The position numbers were made by a program, and so were the translations under genes. From assembly GCF_003952485.1 (NCBI RefSeq), contig NZ_CP034447.1:1116001-1180000 (forward strand): 64,000 bases of DNA, read 5' to 3'. Below are positions 44,045 through 53,335 of the stretch, piece after piece. The notes beneath the pieces were generated by a model. That model ran no database searches and was not told where the DNA came from. It saw nothing but the letters and a program-made list of their open reading frames with translations. Numbering within the stretch: the stretch's first letter is position 1; each line of letters begins with the position of its first letter. Source of the DNA: Mesorhizobium sp. M1E.F.Ca.ET.045.02.1.1. Lineage in GTDB: Bacteria; Pseudomonadota; Alphaproteobacteria; Rhizobiales; Rhizobiaceae.

Positions 44045-45139
44045 ATGGGCGCCTATATCCTGCGCCGCATTCTTCTGATGATCCCGACGCTGTTCGGCAT
44101 CATGGCGATCTCCTTCGCCGTCATCCAGTTCGCTCCGGGCGGTCCGGTCGAGCAGGTCATCGCCAGGCTGACCAATCAGGGCGGCACCGATCGCCTCGGC
44201 GGCGGCGGAGGCGATGCCGGCGCCACCAATCTCGATGTCGCCGGCGATGTCAGCTCGAAATATCGCGGCGCTCAAGGGCTGGACCCGGAATTCATCAAGA
44301 AGCTCGAAAAGCAGTTCGGCTTCGACAAGCCGCCGCTCGAGCGCTTCGGCATGATGCTGTGGAACTATGCCCGCTTCGATTTCGGCGACAGCTATTTCCG
44401 CGACATCTCCGTGCTCGACCTGATCCTGGAAAAGATGCCGGTGTCGATCTCGATCGGACTGTGGATCACGCTTCTGTCCTACCTGATCTCGATCCCGCTC
44501 GGCATCCGCAAGGCGGTGCAGGACGGCTCGACATTCGATGTCTGGACGAGCGGCATCGTCATTGTCGGCTACGCCATCCCCGGCTTCCTGTTCGGCATCC
44601 TTCTGATGGTGCTGTTTGCCGGCGGCTCGTTCTGGGATTGGTTCCCGCTGCGCGGCATCGTTTCCGACAATTGGGACCAGTTGTCCTGGCCGGACAAGAT
44701 CCTCGACTATTTCTGGCACATGACGCTGCCGCTCACCGCACTTGTGCTGTCGGCTTTCGCCACGACGACGCTTTTGACCAAGAACTCCTTCCTTGAAGAA
44801 ATCCGCAAGCAATATGTGGTGACGGCGAGGGCCAAGGGCCTTTCGGAGCGCAAGGTGCTCTACGGCCATGTCTTCCGCAACGCGATGCTGATCGTCATCG
44901 CCGGCTTTCCCGGCGCCTTCATCTCGGCCTTCTTCACCGGCTCGCTGCTGATCGAGAACATCTTCTCGCTCGACGGGCTCGGCCTGCTCGGCTTCAAGTC
45001 GGTGATCGACCGCGACTATCCGGTGGTCTTTGCCAATCTCTACATCTTCTCGCTGCTCGGCCTGTTCGTCGGCCTGTTGTCGGACCTGATCTATACCTGG
45101 GTCGATCCGCGCATCGATTTCGAGCGGAGAGACATCTGA
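44045..45139 (+). CDS. yejB: Peptide ABC transporter permease YejB
   Basis: 364 residues. First helix [20 protein letters not shown], then the YejB-specific long periplasmic insert ([15 protein letters not shown]... [14 protein letters not shown]), five further helices and the EAA-type loop [19 protein letters not shown]. The ribosome binding site GAGGG belongs to the repeat immediately upstream. The stop overlaps yejE by one base. Confidence 0.94.
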   Translation: MGAYILRRILLMIPTLFGIMAISFAVIQFAPGGPVEQVIARLTNQGGTDRLGGGGGDAGATNLDVAGDVSSKYRGAQGLDPEFIKKLEKQFGFDKPPLERFGMMLWNYARFDFGDSYFRDISVLDLILEKMPVSISIGLWITLLSYLISIPLGIRKAVQDGSTFDVWTSGIVIVGYAIPGFLFGILLMVLFAGGSFWDWFPLRGIVSDNWDQLSWPDKILDYFWHMTLPLTALVLSAFATTTLLTKNSFLEEIRKQYVVTARAKGLSERKVLYGHVFRNAMLIVIAGFPGAFISAFFTGSLLIENIFSLDGLGLLGFKSVIDRDYPVVFANLYIFSLLGLFVGLLSDLIYTWVDPRIDFERRDI

Positions 45140-46278
45140 TGACGGCAGCCTCGGCCGAAACCAAGCCGGCCCGCGCAGCCCGGCCGCGACTGTCGCCGCT
45201 CAACCAGCGGCGGCTGCAGAACTTCAAGGCGAACCGGCGCGGCTACTGGTCGCTGTGGATCTTTCTTCTCCTCTTCGTGCTGTCGCTGTTTTCCGAACTG
45301 ATCGCCAACGACAAACCGATCGTCGCCTCCTACAAGGGCGAGATCCTGTTTCCGGTGCTGGTCGCCTATCCGGAAGAGAAGTTCGGCGGCTTCTATGCCG
45401 TCACCGATTATCGCGATCCGGTCATCCAGGACGAGATCAATGCCAATGGCTGGATGATCTGGCCGCCGGTGCGCTACTCCTATCAGACGGTCAACAACGC
45501 GATCCCCGAAGCGGCGCCGGCCAAGCCGTCCTGGCTCTATGACAGGAAGGCGCGCTGCAGCCAGTATCCGCAAGGCGAGGCCGACCCCAACTGCGCCATC
45601 GGCAACTGGAACTGGCTGGGCACCGACGACCAGGCGCGCGACGTGCTGGCGCGCGTGCTTTACGGCTTCCGCATCTCGGTGCTGTTCGGGCTGGTCCTGA
45701 CGCTCGGCTCCTCGCTGGTCGGTGTCGCAGCGGGCGCGGTGCAGGGCTATTTCGGCGGTTGGACGGACCTTTTGTTCCAGCGCTTCATCGAGATCTGGTC
45801 GGCGATCCCGGTGCTTTATCTCCTGCTCATCGTCTCCGCGATCCTGCCGCCGGGCTTCTTCATCCTGCTCGGCCTGATGCTGTTGTTCTCCTGGGTGGCG
45901 CTGGTCGGCGTGGTGCGCGCCGAATTCCTGCGCGCGCGCAACTTCGAATATGTCAACGCGGCGCGGGCGCTCGGCGTGCCCAATCTCACCATCATGTTCC
46001 GCCACCTCCTGCCCAACGCCATGGTGGCGACGCTGACCTTTCTGCCCTTCCTGCTCTCAGGCTCGATCTCGACGCTGACCTCGCTCGACTATCTCGGCTT
46101 CGGTCTGCCGCCCGGCTCGGCCTCGCTCGGCGAGCTGCTGAAGCAGGCGCAGCGCAATCTCAACGCGCCCTGGCTCGGCATCTCCGGCTTCATCGTCATT
46201 TCGCTGATGCTGTCGCTGCTGGTCTTCATCGGCGAGGCGACGCGCGACGCCTTCGATCCGCGCAAGACGTTCAAATGA
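45139..46278 (+). CDS. yejE: Peptide ABC transporter permease YejE
   Basis: 379 residues. The typical YejE start has a cytoplasmic N-terminus (LSPLNQRRLQNFKANRRGYW), a helix (LWIFLLLFVLSLFSELI), a large periplasmic insert including RYSYQTVNNAIPEAAP, then the DppC-like GTDDQARDVLARVLYGF motif and five membrane helices. It forms the channel with YejB. Overlaps yejB by one base and yejF by four. Confidence 0.94.
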   Translation: MTAASAETKPARAARPRLSPLNQRRLQNFKANRRGYWSLWIFLLLFVLSLFSELIANDKPIVASYKGEILFPVLVAYPEEKFGGFYAVTDYRDPVIQDEINANGWMIWPPVRYSYQTVNNAIPEAAPAKPSWLYDRKARCSQYPQGEADPNCAIGNWNWLGTDDQARDVLARVLYGFRISVLFGLVLTLGSSLVGVAAGAVQGYFGGWTDLLFQRFIEIWSAIPVLYLLLIVSAILPPGFFILLGLMLLFSWVALVGVVRAEFLRARNFEYVNAARALGVPNLTIMFRHLLPNAMVATLTFLPFLLSGSISTLTSLDYLGFGLPPGSASLGELLKQAQRNLNAPWLGISGFIVISLMLSLLVFIGEATRDAFDPRKTFK

Positions 46279-47903
46279 GCGAGTCGTTGCTTTCCGTCCG
46301 CGATCTGAGTGTCGCCTTCGCGCAAGGCGGCACGCAATCGACGGCCGTCGACCACATCTCCTTCGACATCGCCAAGGGCGAGACGCTGGCGCTGGTCGGC
46401 GAATCCGGGTCCGGCAAATCGGTCTCGGCGCTGTCGGTGCTGAAGCTGCTGCCCTACCCCGCGGCCAGCCATCCTTCGGGAAAGATCCTGTTCCACGGCG
46501 CCGATCTGCTCGGCGCCAACGAAAAGACCTTGCGTGGCGTGCGCGGCAACAAGATCACCATGATCTTCCAGGAGCCGATGACCTCGCTCAACCCGCTGCA
46601 CACGATCGAGCAGCAGATCGTCGAGGTGCTGAAGCTGCACCAGGGTCTCGGCGACCGTCAGGCGCGGGCGCGTGTGCTCGAACTCCTCACCGAGGTCGGC
46701 ATCCGCGATCCGCAGAAGCGGCTCGATGCCTACCCGCACCAGCTCTCCGGCGGCCAGCGGCAGCGCGTCATGATCGCCATGGCCCTGGCCAACGAGCCGG
46801 AATTGCTGATCGCCGACGAGCCGACGACAGCGTTGGACGTCACCGTGCAGGCGCAGATACTCGAACTGCTGGCGGGCCTGAAAAGCCGCAAGGGCATGTC
46901 GATGCTGTTCATCACCCACGATCTCGGCATCGTGAGAAAAATCGCCGACCGCGTCTGCGTGATGACCAAGGGCAGAATCGTCGAGACCGGGCCGACCAAG
47001 GATATCTTCGCCAACCCGCAGCACGCTTATACCAAGCACCTTTTGGCCGCCGAGCCGAAAGGCAAGCCGCCGGCGGCGAATGCCGCTGCCAAGGCTGTGA
47101 TGACCGGCAAGGACATCAAGGTCTGGTTCCCGATCAAGCGCGGCTTCTTCCGCCGCACCGTCGACCATGTGAAAGCGGTGGACGGCATCGACGTCACCGT
47201 GCGCGCGGGCCAGACGCTCGGCGTCGTCGGTGAATCCGGTTCCGGCAAGACGACGCTCGGCCTGGCGCTCGCCCGGATGATTTCGTCCACGGGCACGATC
47301 GGTTTCAACGGGCGCGACATCAACCAGCTTTCCTTCAGCGCCATGCGGCCGCTGCGGCGCGAGTTGCAGATCGTGTTCCAGGACCCGTTCGGATCCTTGA
47401 GCCCGCGCATGTCGATCGCCGAGATCATCGAGGAAGGGCTGAAGATCCACGAGCCAAAACTGTCGCCCGACGAGCGTGACGACAAGGTCGTCGAAGTGCT
47501 GAACGAGGTCGGCCTCGATCCCGAAACGCGGCACCGCTATCCGCATGAATTTTCCGGCGGCCAACGCCAGCGCGTCGCCATCGCGCGCGCCATGGTGCTC
47601 AACCCCCGCTTCGTCATGCTCGACGAGCCGACCTCGGCGCTCGACATGAGCGTCCAGGCGCAGGTGGTCGACCTTTTGCGCGACCTGCAGGCCAAGCACA
47701 ACCTCGCCTATCTGTTCATCAGCCACGACCTGAAAGTCATCCGCGCCCTTGCCAATGATGTGATCGTCATGCGCAATGGCCAGATCGTCGAAGCCGGGCC
47801 GTCCGATCAGATTTTCGGCAGCCCGCAGACCGACTATACCCGGGCACTGATCTCGGCGGCCTTCAGGATCGAGACGGCGCCGACCGGCGTGGTCAGCCAA
47901 TAG
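46275..47903 (+). CDS. yejF: Peptide ABC transporter ATP-binding protein YejF (duplicated domains)
   Basis: 542 residues from the ATG at 46275, overlapping the yejE stop. Two complete nucleotide-binding domains: the first with Walker A GESGSGKSV, LSGGQRQRVMIAMAL and LLIADEPTTALD; the second (from about 280) with GESGSGKTT, FSGGQRQRVAIARAM and VMLDEPTSALD. It powers import through YejBE. Last gene of the operon; no clear terminator follows before the next gene 38 nt later. Confidence 0.95.
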   Translation: MSESLLSVRDLSVAFAQGGTQSTAVDHISFDIAKGETLALVGESGSGKSVSALSVLKLLPYPAASHPSGKILFHGADLLGANEKTLRGVRGNKITMIFQEPMTSLNPLHTIEQQIVEVLKLHQGLGDRQARARVLELLTEVGIRDPQKRLDAYPHQLSGGQRQRVMIAMALANEPELLIADEPTTALDVTVQAQILELLAGLKSRKGMSMLFITHDLGIVRKIADRVCVMTKGRIVETGPTKDIFANPQHAYTKHLLAAEPKGKPPAANAAAKAVMTGKDIKVWFPIKRGFFRRTVDHVKAVDGIDVTVRAGQTLGVVGESGSGKTTLGLALARMISSTGTIGFNGRDINQLSFSAMRPLRRELQIVFQDPFGSLSPRMSIAEIIEEGLKIHEPKLSPDERDDKVVEVLNEVGLDPETRHRYPHEFSGGQRQRVAIARAMVLNPRFVMLDEPTSALDMSVQAQVVDLLRDLQAKHNLAYLFISHDLKVIRALANDVIVMRNGQIVEAGPSDQIFGSPQTDYTRALISAAFRIETAPTGVVSQ

Positions 47904-47941
47904 GCCCGCCCGGCTTACATAACAGGGAAGAACATCCGCGA

Positions 47942-48883
47942 ATGGAAAAAGGCAAAATCCTGCTTGCCCTCACCGGCTTTCACCCGCAGCGCTGGCGCGA
48001 ACTGCTTTCGGCCGAGCGCGAGGTGGTGCTGGAGCCGGATGGCCCCAGCGACCCCTCGATCACCTATGCGGTGGTGTGGAAGCAGAAGCCGAACCTGTTG
48101 TCGGGATTGCCCAATCTGCGCGCCATCTTCTCGATCGGCGCCGGCGTCGATCACATCTTCGCCGATCCCGGCCTGCCCGACGTGCCGATCGTCAGGGTCG
48201 TCGCCGACAATCTCACCCAGCATATGACCGAATATGTCGTCTGGCGGGTGCTCGACCACCACCGCCAGAGCATGCACTATCGCGCGCAACAACAGAAGAA
48301 GATCTGGCGAGAGCTGCCGCAGCGCGCGGCGGAAGACATCTCCGTCGGCATCATGGGCCTCGGCAATCTCGGCCGCGCAGCGGCCTCGGTGCTGCTCTCG
48401 CTGGGCTTTGCGGTCAACGGTTGGTCGCGCACTGAGCGGCCGATGACGGGCGTTTCGACCTTTTCCGGGGAAGCCGGGCTGATCCCGTTCCTCAACGCCA
48501 CGGATATCCTGGTGGTGCTGTTGCCGCTCACCCCCAACACACAGGGCATCATCAATTACAGCGTGCTGAAGGAATTGCGCAGGCGCAACGGGCTCGGCGG
48601 AACGGTGCTGATCAATGCCGGCCGCGGCCGGCTGCAGAAGGATGCCGACATCCTGCGCGCGCTGAACGACGGCATGCTGAAGGAAGCGAGCCTCGACGTG
48701 TTCGAGGTCGAGCCGCTGCCGAAGACAAGCCCGCTGTGGAGCCACCCGAAAGTGTTCGTGACGCCGCATGCGGCGGCGACCTCGGACCCCGTGCATCTCG
48801 TGCCGATCATGCTGCGGCAGATGGATGCATTCGAGCGCGGCGAAAAGCTCGAAAACCTGGTCGACCGCGAAGCGGGTTATTGA
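47942..48883 (+). CDS. D-isomer 2-hydroxyacid dehydrogenase, glyoxylate/hydroxypyruvate reductase A type
   Basis: 313 residues. The NAD(P) motif is IMGLGNLGRAAASVL (about 138-152). The catalytic residues are Arg in NAGRGRLQKD, Glu in DVFEVEPLP and His in VTPHAAATS. Similar to GhrA, which reduces glyoxylate and hydroxypyruvate. GGGAAGAA precedes the ATG. It is the 3' neighbour of yejF and could be read from the same promoter. Converges on a small lipoprotein gene across a repeat. Confidence 0.9.
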   Translation: MEKGKILLALTGFHPQRWRELLSAEREVVLEPDGPSDPSITYAVVWKQKPNLLSGLPNLRAIFSIGAGVDHIFADPGLPDVPIVRVVADNLTQHMTEYVVWRVLDHHRQSMHYRAQQQKKIWRELPQRAAEDISVGIMGLGNLGRAAASVLLSLGFAVNGWSRTERPMTGVSTFSGEAGLIPFLNATDILVVLLPLTPNTQGIINYSVLKELRRRNGLGGTVLINAGRGRLQKDADILRALNDGMLKEASLDVFEVEPLPKTSPLWSHPKVFVTPHAAATSDPVHLVPIMLRQMDAFERGEKLENLVDREAGY

Positions 48884-48889
48884 GCACCC

Positions 48890-48999
48890 AAAGCGTGTAG
48901 CGCTGAAACGGATTCAGGCACCACGCTTTAGTCTAGGTCTTTGTTTTGGTGCATGTCGTTTTCCCAAAACCGCAGCGCATTTTTGGGCGACATGCATTA
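48890..48999. repeat. Composite mosaic repeat, modules B + A (between converging genes)
   Basis: Module B: AAAGCGTGTAGCG to CACGCTTTAG (48891-48931). Module A: GTGCATGTCGTTTTCCCAAA to TTTTTGGGCGACATGCA (about 48949-48996). The final TTA is the stop codon (TAA) of the minus-strand lipoprotein gene. Confidence 0.82.
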
Positions 49000-49371
49000 A
49001 GCAGGCTTCGAGCCGGGCAGCTCGAGCTTGTCCTTCTTCTTCGGCTCGCCGCAATCGCGGCGCTCGATCGAGCGACTCATGGCGTCGATCTCGCCACTCG
49101 CCTTGTCGCTGTCGCGCTGCGCCTTGGAGCGCATGTCCGGCGTGAACGGACCGAAGCCCATCGCCGGATTGGAGAAAGTCGGCTTAGCCGTGACCGGCAG
49201 ATTGTATTGCTGCGCTACCTGATTGCGCTGCGCCAACAATTGGTCGCAGGGCACGCTGTCATATTGCAGCGAGGACTGGACGTTCTCGTCCTGCCTTTCG
49301 GCCATCGAGGTGCCGCCCACGCAGCCGGCCGTCATCAGGCAAGACGCCAACACCACCATGTTCCAGCGCAT
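48997..49371 (-). CDS. Small lipoprotein of unknown function
   Basis: 124 residues from the ATG at 49371, which has GGAGGG 7 nt upstream; a longer reading to 49401 is not needed. The lipoprotein signal is MVVLASCLMTAGC. The mature part is polar with two Cys (VPCDQLL, ERRDCGE) that could form a disulphide, and a Lys-rich C-terminus. I recognise no domain. The stop codon is provided by the end of a palindromic repeat. Confidence 0.8.
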   Translation of the reverse strand: MRWNMVVLASCLMTAGCVGGTSMAERQDENVQSSLQYDSVPCDQLLAQRNQVAQQYNLPVTAKPTFSNPAMGFGPFTPDMRSKAQRDSDKASGEIDAMSRSIERRDCGEPKKKDKLELPGSKPA

Positions 49372-49446
49372 GGTATCCCTCCGTGCGGTATCCGCCCCCA
49401 TGCTTAAACCGACACGCGATTCGGGCTTTTTCGCAGCAGCGATTCC

Positions 49447-50364
49447 TTATACCGCATGGCCTTTCCCGGTCACGACAGCCAAGCCTCCTACAGGCTCGCC
49501 GCGGTCATGCCGGATGGTCGTGCTCTCCAGCGACAGGATCGCAAACTCGCTGACGGCGAGAACGCGCCGCACATAGGCCTCGGAATGCGCGTAGCGCCGC
49601 GACGGCAGCAAGGCGAAGTCATCGTCGCCGGCGGTGGTTTCTACCGAGAATGCGAAGACGCCTTTATCGACCAAGCTCTCGGCAACGGCTCCGACAACGC
49701 GTTCGAGCGCGCCTAAGTAGATGAACACGTCGACCGCGACCACGAGGTCGGCTTTCGGGCCGGCGTGGGAAAAATGCTGAAGATCGGCCTTGGAAAGCAG
49801 GTCGTAGATGCCTTTGGCGCGCGCCTTCCGCAACATGCCGGCTGAGATGTCGTAGCCCTCGAGCCGATCAACGATCGGACGCAGCCTTTCGCCCATCAGG
49901 CCGGTGCCGCAGCCGAGGTCGAGGGCTAGGTGAAAACGGCCCGGCCTTGCCGCGCGAATGGCCCGGTCGAGAAAGTCCGGCATCCGGTAGCCGAGTTTTT
50001 CGACCAGCGCTTCCTCGAAACGGTCGGCGTAGTGATCGAAGAGGGTCTCGACGAAGGCGCTGGGCGGAGCCGCTGCCGCCGGCGCATTGCCGATCAATTG
50101 CAGCTTGAGCGACGCGCCCAGCCGGTCCGCGGGATCGAGCTTCAGCGCCATCGTCCAAGCCTGGGCGGCCTGGTCCAGAAAACCTGCCGCCTCCTGCATC
50201 TCGCCGAGGCGGAACCAACCGGCCGCCCATTGCGGCGCCAGCTCCAGCGCACCGAGCAGAAGCTCCGCCGCCTGCGCCGCCTCGCCGGAAACGAAGAGCA
50301 TCTCGGCGAAGTCGGCGCGACGGTCGGCGTTCGAGTCGCCGGACGAAGCCTGAAACGGTTTCAT
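49447..50364 (-). CDS. TPR-containing class I SAM-dependent methyltransferase
   Basis: 305 residues. N-terminal TPR-like helices (about 15-85: EMLFVSGEAAQAAELLLGA, AGWFRLGEMQEAAGFLDQA) are followed by a methyltransferase fold with the SAM motif LALDLGCGTGLMGERL (about 147-162), GYDISAGMLRKAR and DLVVAVDVFIYLG. The substrate is unknown; TPR fusions suggest a protein or peptide target. It stands alone, divergent from the exonuclease-ligase pair. Confidence 0.88.
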   Translation of the reverse strand: MKPFQASSGDSNADRRADFAEMLFVSGEAAQAAELLLGALELAPQWAAGWFRLGEMQEAAGFLDQAAQAWTMALKLDPADRLGASLKLQLIGNAPAAAAPPSAFVETLFDHYADRFEEALVEKLGYRMPDFLDRAIRAARPGRFHLALDLGCGTGLMGERLRPIVDRLEGYDISAGMLRKARAKGIYDLLSKADLQHFSHAGPKADLVVAVDVFIYLGALERVVGAVAESLVDKGVFAFSVETTAGDDDFALLPSRRYAHSEAYVRRVLAVSEFAILSLESTTIRHDRGEPVGGLAVVTGKGHAV

Positions 50365-50471
50365 GGTTCGTTTGATCCCACCGGCGTTCGAACCGGCGGC
50401 CGGCTGTAGGATGAGTCAGCAGTCTCTTGCAACAGGCTTTCCGCGGGGAATTTAGCCATTATCTTCAAGCC

Positions 50472-51482
50472 ATGCGCGCCAGCGACCTGCTCAAGCCACG
50501 ACCGGAAGGGCTCTACTGCCCGCCAGGCGATTTCTTCATCGACCCGGTGCGGCCGGTGGGCCGCGCCCTGGTCACGCACGGCCACTCCGACCATGCCCGT
50601 TCCGGCCACCGCGCGGTGCTGGCCACGCAAGAGACCCTCGACATCATGGGCCTGCGCTACGGCGAGGATTTTGCCGGCACGACGCAGGCCGCGACGCTCG
50701 GCGAGACGATCGGCATCAATGGCGTCGCCGTGACCTTCCATCCGGCGGGGCACGTGCTGGGTTCGGCGCAGATCGCCGTCGAGTACCAAGGCATGCGCAT
50801 CGTCGCCTCCGGTGACTACAAGCGGCAGAAGGACGCCACATGCCGGCCCTTCGAGCCGGTCCCGTGCGACGTCTTCATCACCGAGGCGACCTTCGGCCTG
50901 CCGGTGTTCCGGCATCCGCCGGACCATGAGGAGATCGGCCGCGTGCTCAAATCGGCGGCGCAGTTTCCCGAGCGCTCGCACCTGATCGGCGCCTATGCGC
51001 TCGGCAAGGCGCAGCGCGTGATGCGCCTGTTGCGCGACGCCGGCTATGACAAGCCGATCTATATCCACGGCGCGCTGACAAAGCTCAGCGAATACTTCCA
51101 GAGCCAAGGCATCGACCTCGGCAAGCTGGAGCCGGGGACCGTGGAGACCGGCAGCAAGGCCGATTTCGCCGGCGCCATTGTCGTCGGCCCGCCGGCCGCC
51201 TTCGCCGACCGCTGGGCGAGGCGTTTTCCCGATCCGATCTCCTGCTTCGCCTCGGGCTGGATGCGCATCCGCCAGCGCGCCAAGCAAGGCGGCGTCGAGC
51301 TGCCGCTGATCATTTCCGACCATGCCGACTGGGACGAACTCATCGCCACGATCAAGGAAACCGGCGCCGGGGAGATCTGGGTGACGCATGGCCGCGAGGA
51401 GGCGCTGGTGCGCTGGTGCGAGCTCGAGGGCATCACTGCGCGGCCGCTGCATCTGGTGGGGTACGAGGACGAGGGCGATTGA
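50472..51482 (+). CDS. Ligase-associated DNA exonuclease, metallo-beta-lactamase fold
   Basis: 336 residues from the ATG at 50472, a usual length; an in-frame ATG at 50427 would add 15. The MBL metal motif is THGHSDHARSGH, with further ligands in FHPAGHVLGSAQI and SGDYKRQ, and a beta-CASP-like region. Such exonucleases are encoded with the ATP-dependent ligase that follows here after a repeat-filled 238-nt gap, and are thought to act in repair of cross-linked or oxidised DNA. Confidence 0.92.
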   Translation: MRASDLLKPRPEGLYCPPGDFFIDPVRPVGRALVTHGHSDHARSGHRAVLATQETLDIMGLRYGEDFAGTTQAATLGETIGINGVAVTFHPAGHVLGSAQIAVEYQGMRIVASGDYKRQKDATCRPFEPVPCDVFITEATFGLPVFRHPPDHEEIGRVLKSAAQFPERSHLIGAYALGKAQRVMRLLRDAGYDKPIYIHGALTKLSEYFQSQGIDLGKLEPGTVETGSKADFAGAIVVGPPAAFADRWARRFPDPISCFASGWMRIRQRAKQGGVELPLIISDHADWDELIATIKETGAGEIWVTHGREEALVRWCELEGITARPLHLVGYEDEGD

Positions 51483-51523
51483 TGCAACACAGTTCGCCAA
51501 TCTCCGCCGCCGAGCTCTACGGC

Positions 51524-51679
51524 GCCCCTCTCTGTCCTGCCGGACATCTCCCCCTCAAGGGGGGAGATTGGCAGCTCCAGCGCCGGCGCATCACCCGCAA
51601 CGCCGGAGATTGGCGAAAGCCGGCGCAACATCCGATCTCCCCCCTTGAGGGGGAGATGGCCGGCAGGCCAGAGGGGGGT
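51524..51679. repeat. GC-rich inverted repeat pair, family D (copy 3)
   Basis: Left unit CTCTGTCCTGCCGGACATCT with a CTCCCCC-TCAA-GGGGGGAG hairpin; right unit ends GGCCGGCAGGCCAGAGGGGG. The pair lies in the spacer between the exonuclease and ligase genes. The arrangement matches the copies at 23.4 and 30.6 kb. The spacer carries no gene. Confidence 0.85.
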
Positions 51680-51720
51680 GTCGCGCGCCGGCTTTCGCTA
51701 TCGGCGTGGTCTGCAACGCC

Positions 51721-53322
51721 ATGAACCGCTTCGCCGAACTCCTCGACCGGCTGGTGCTGACGCCGTCGCGCAACGGCAAGCTGACGCTGCTTACCGATTA
51801 TTTCCGCGGCGTCGAGGACCCGGACCGCGGGCTGGCGCTGGCGGCGATCACCGGCGATCTTTCGATCGCGGCGGTGAAGCCGGCGATGCTGCGCGCGCTG
51901 GTGGTCGAGCGCATGGACCCGGTGCTGTTCGGCTATTCCTACGACTATGTCGGCGACCTTGCCGAAACCGTGTCGCTGGTCTGGCCGCAGCCCACCGGTC
52001 ATCTTCCGAACCATGCGCCGACGCTCGCCGAGGTGGTCGCCAGGCTGCAGGCGGCGAGCCGGTCCGACGGGCCGCAGGTGCTGGCGCGGCTCCTCGACAG
52101 CGCCAGCATCTCGGCGCGCTTCGCCATCATCAAGTTGGTCACCGGCGGCTTGCGCATCGGCGTGTCGGCAAGGCTCGCCAAGCAGGCGCTGGCCGATCTC
52201 GGCAAAGTCGACGTTTCCGAGATCGAGGAGCTGTGGCACGGGCTGACGCCGCCCTACAGCGAGCTGTTTGCGTGGCTGGAAGGGCGCGCGGAAAAGCCGA
52301 AGAGCGCGGCGTTCGCGCTGTTCCGGCCGGTGATGCTCTCCAACGCCGTCGGCGACGGCGACCTCGAAAGACTCGACCACGCCGACTACGCGGCGGAATG
52401 GAAATGGGACGGCATCCGCGTGCAGGCGGTATGCGAAAGCGGCATCCGCCGGCTTTATTCGCGCACCGGCGACGACGTGTCCGCCGCCTTCCCGGATCTC
52501 GCCGCGGCAATGAACTTCGAGGCAGCGCTCGACGGCGAACTGCTGGTCGGCGATCCGCGCGCGGCGACCGGGACCTTCTCCGACCTGCAGCAGCGGCTGA
52601 ACCGCAAGAGCGTGTCACCGAAGATCCAGCAGCAATATCCGGCCTTCATGCGCTGCTACGACGCCCTGCACATCGACGGCGAGGATCTGCGCGGCCTCGC
52701 CTTCGCCGAGCGCCGAAGCCGGCTCGAAGCCTTCGTCGGGACGCTCGAGCCCAGCCGATTCGACCTCTCACCGCTGGTCGAATTCCCCGACTGGGAGGCG
52801 TTGGAGCGGCTGCGCCAGGCGCCGCCGCATCCGATCATCGAAGGCGTGATGCTGAAGCGCTGGGATTCGCCCTATCTCGCCGGCAGGCCGAAAGGCCCCT
52901 GGTTCAAGTGGAAGCGCGATCCGCATACGGTCGACGCGGTGCTGATGTACGCGCAGCGCGGCCACGGCAAACGCTCGAGCTTCTATTCAGACTACACGTT
53001 CGGTGTCTGGGCCGGACCGGAAGGCGCGGAAGAGCTGGTGCCGGTCGGCAAGGCCTATTTCGGCTTCACCGACAAGGAGCTCAAGCAGATCGACAAATAT
53101 GTCCGTGACAACACGGTCGAACGTTTTGGCCCGGTGCGCTCGGTGCGCGCCGACCGCAAGAACGGCCTGGTGCTGGAAGTGGCGTTCGAAGGCCTCAACC
53201 GATCGACGCGCCACAAATCGGGTGTCGCGATGCGCTTTCCCCGCATATCGCGGCTGCGCTGGGACAAGCCGGCCGCCGAAGCCGATCGCATCGAGACGCT
53301 GCAGGCGCTACTCGACAGCTAA
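51721..53322 (+). CDS. ATP-dependent DNA ligase (cisplatin-damage-response type)
   Basis: 533 residues from the ATG at 51721; a GTG at 51706 is also in frame and neither has a clear Shine-Dalgarno. N-terminal helical domain (1-205), then the nucleotidyltransferase motif I EWKWDGIRV with the adenylated Lys (about K228), SRTGDDVSAAF and FDGELLVG-like ALDGELLVG, motif IV EGVMLKRWDSPY, and a C-terminal OB domain. It seals nicks using ATP. Its usual genetic partners are the exonuclease upstream and a DEXH helicase; no helicase is near here. Confidence 0.93.
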   Translation: MNRFAELLDRLVLTPSRNGKLTLLTDYFRGVEDPDRGLALAAITGDLSIAAVKPAMLRALVVERMDPVLFGYSYDYVGDLAETVSLVWPQPTGHLPNHAPTLAEVVARLQAASRSDGPQVLARLLDSASISARFAIIKLVTGGLRIGVSARLAKQALADLGKVDVSEIEELWHGLTPPYSELFAWLEGRAEKPKSAAFALFRPVMLSNAVGDGDLERLDHADYAAEWKWDGIRVQAVCESGIRRLYSRTGDDVSAAFPDLAAAMNFEAALDGELLVGDPRAATGTFSDLQQRLNRKSVSPKIQQQYPAFMRCYDALHIDGEDLRGLAFAERRSRLEAFVGTLEPSRFDLSPLVEFPDWEALERLRQAPPHPIIEGVMLKRWDSPYLAGRPKGPWFKWKRDPHTVDAVLMYAQRGHGKRSSFYSDYTFGVWAGPEGAEELVPVGKAYFGFTDKELKQIDKYVRDNTVERFGPVRSVRADRKNGLVLEVAFEGLNRSTRHKSGVAMRFPRISRLRWDKPAAEADRIETLQALLDS

Positions 53323-53335
53323 TCCAACGTGGGCG

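Noticed and set aside
42683..44869. 728-codon minus-strand open frame across yejA2, the repeat block and yejB
   Set aside because: Runs through a repeat and two well-supported genes on the other strand; no domain.
46089..47900. 603-codon minus-strand frame opposite yejF
   Set aside because: Mirror of the duplicated ATPase domains; no independent motif or start signal.
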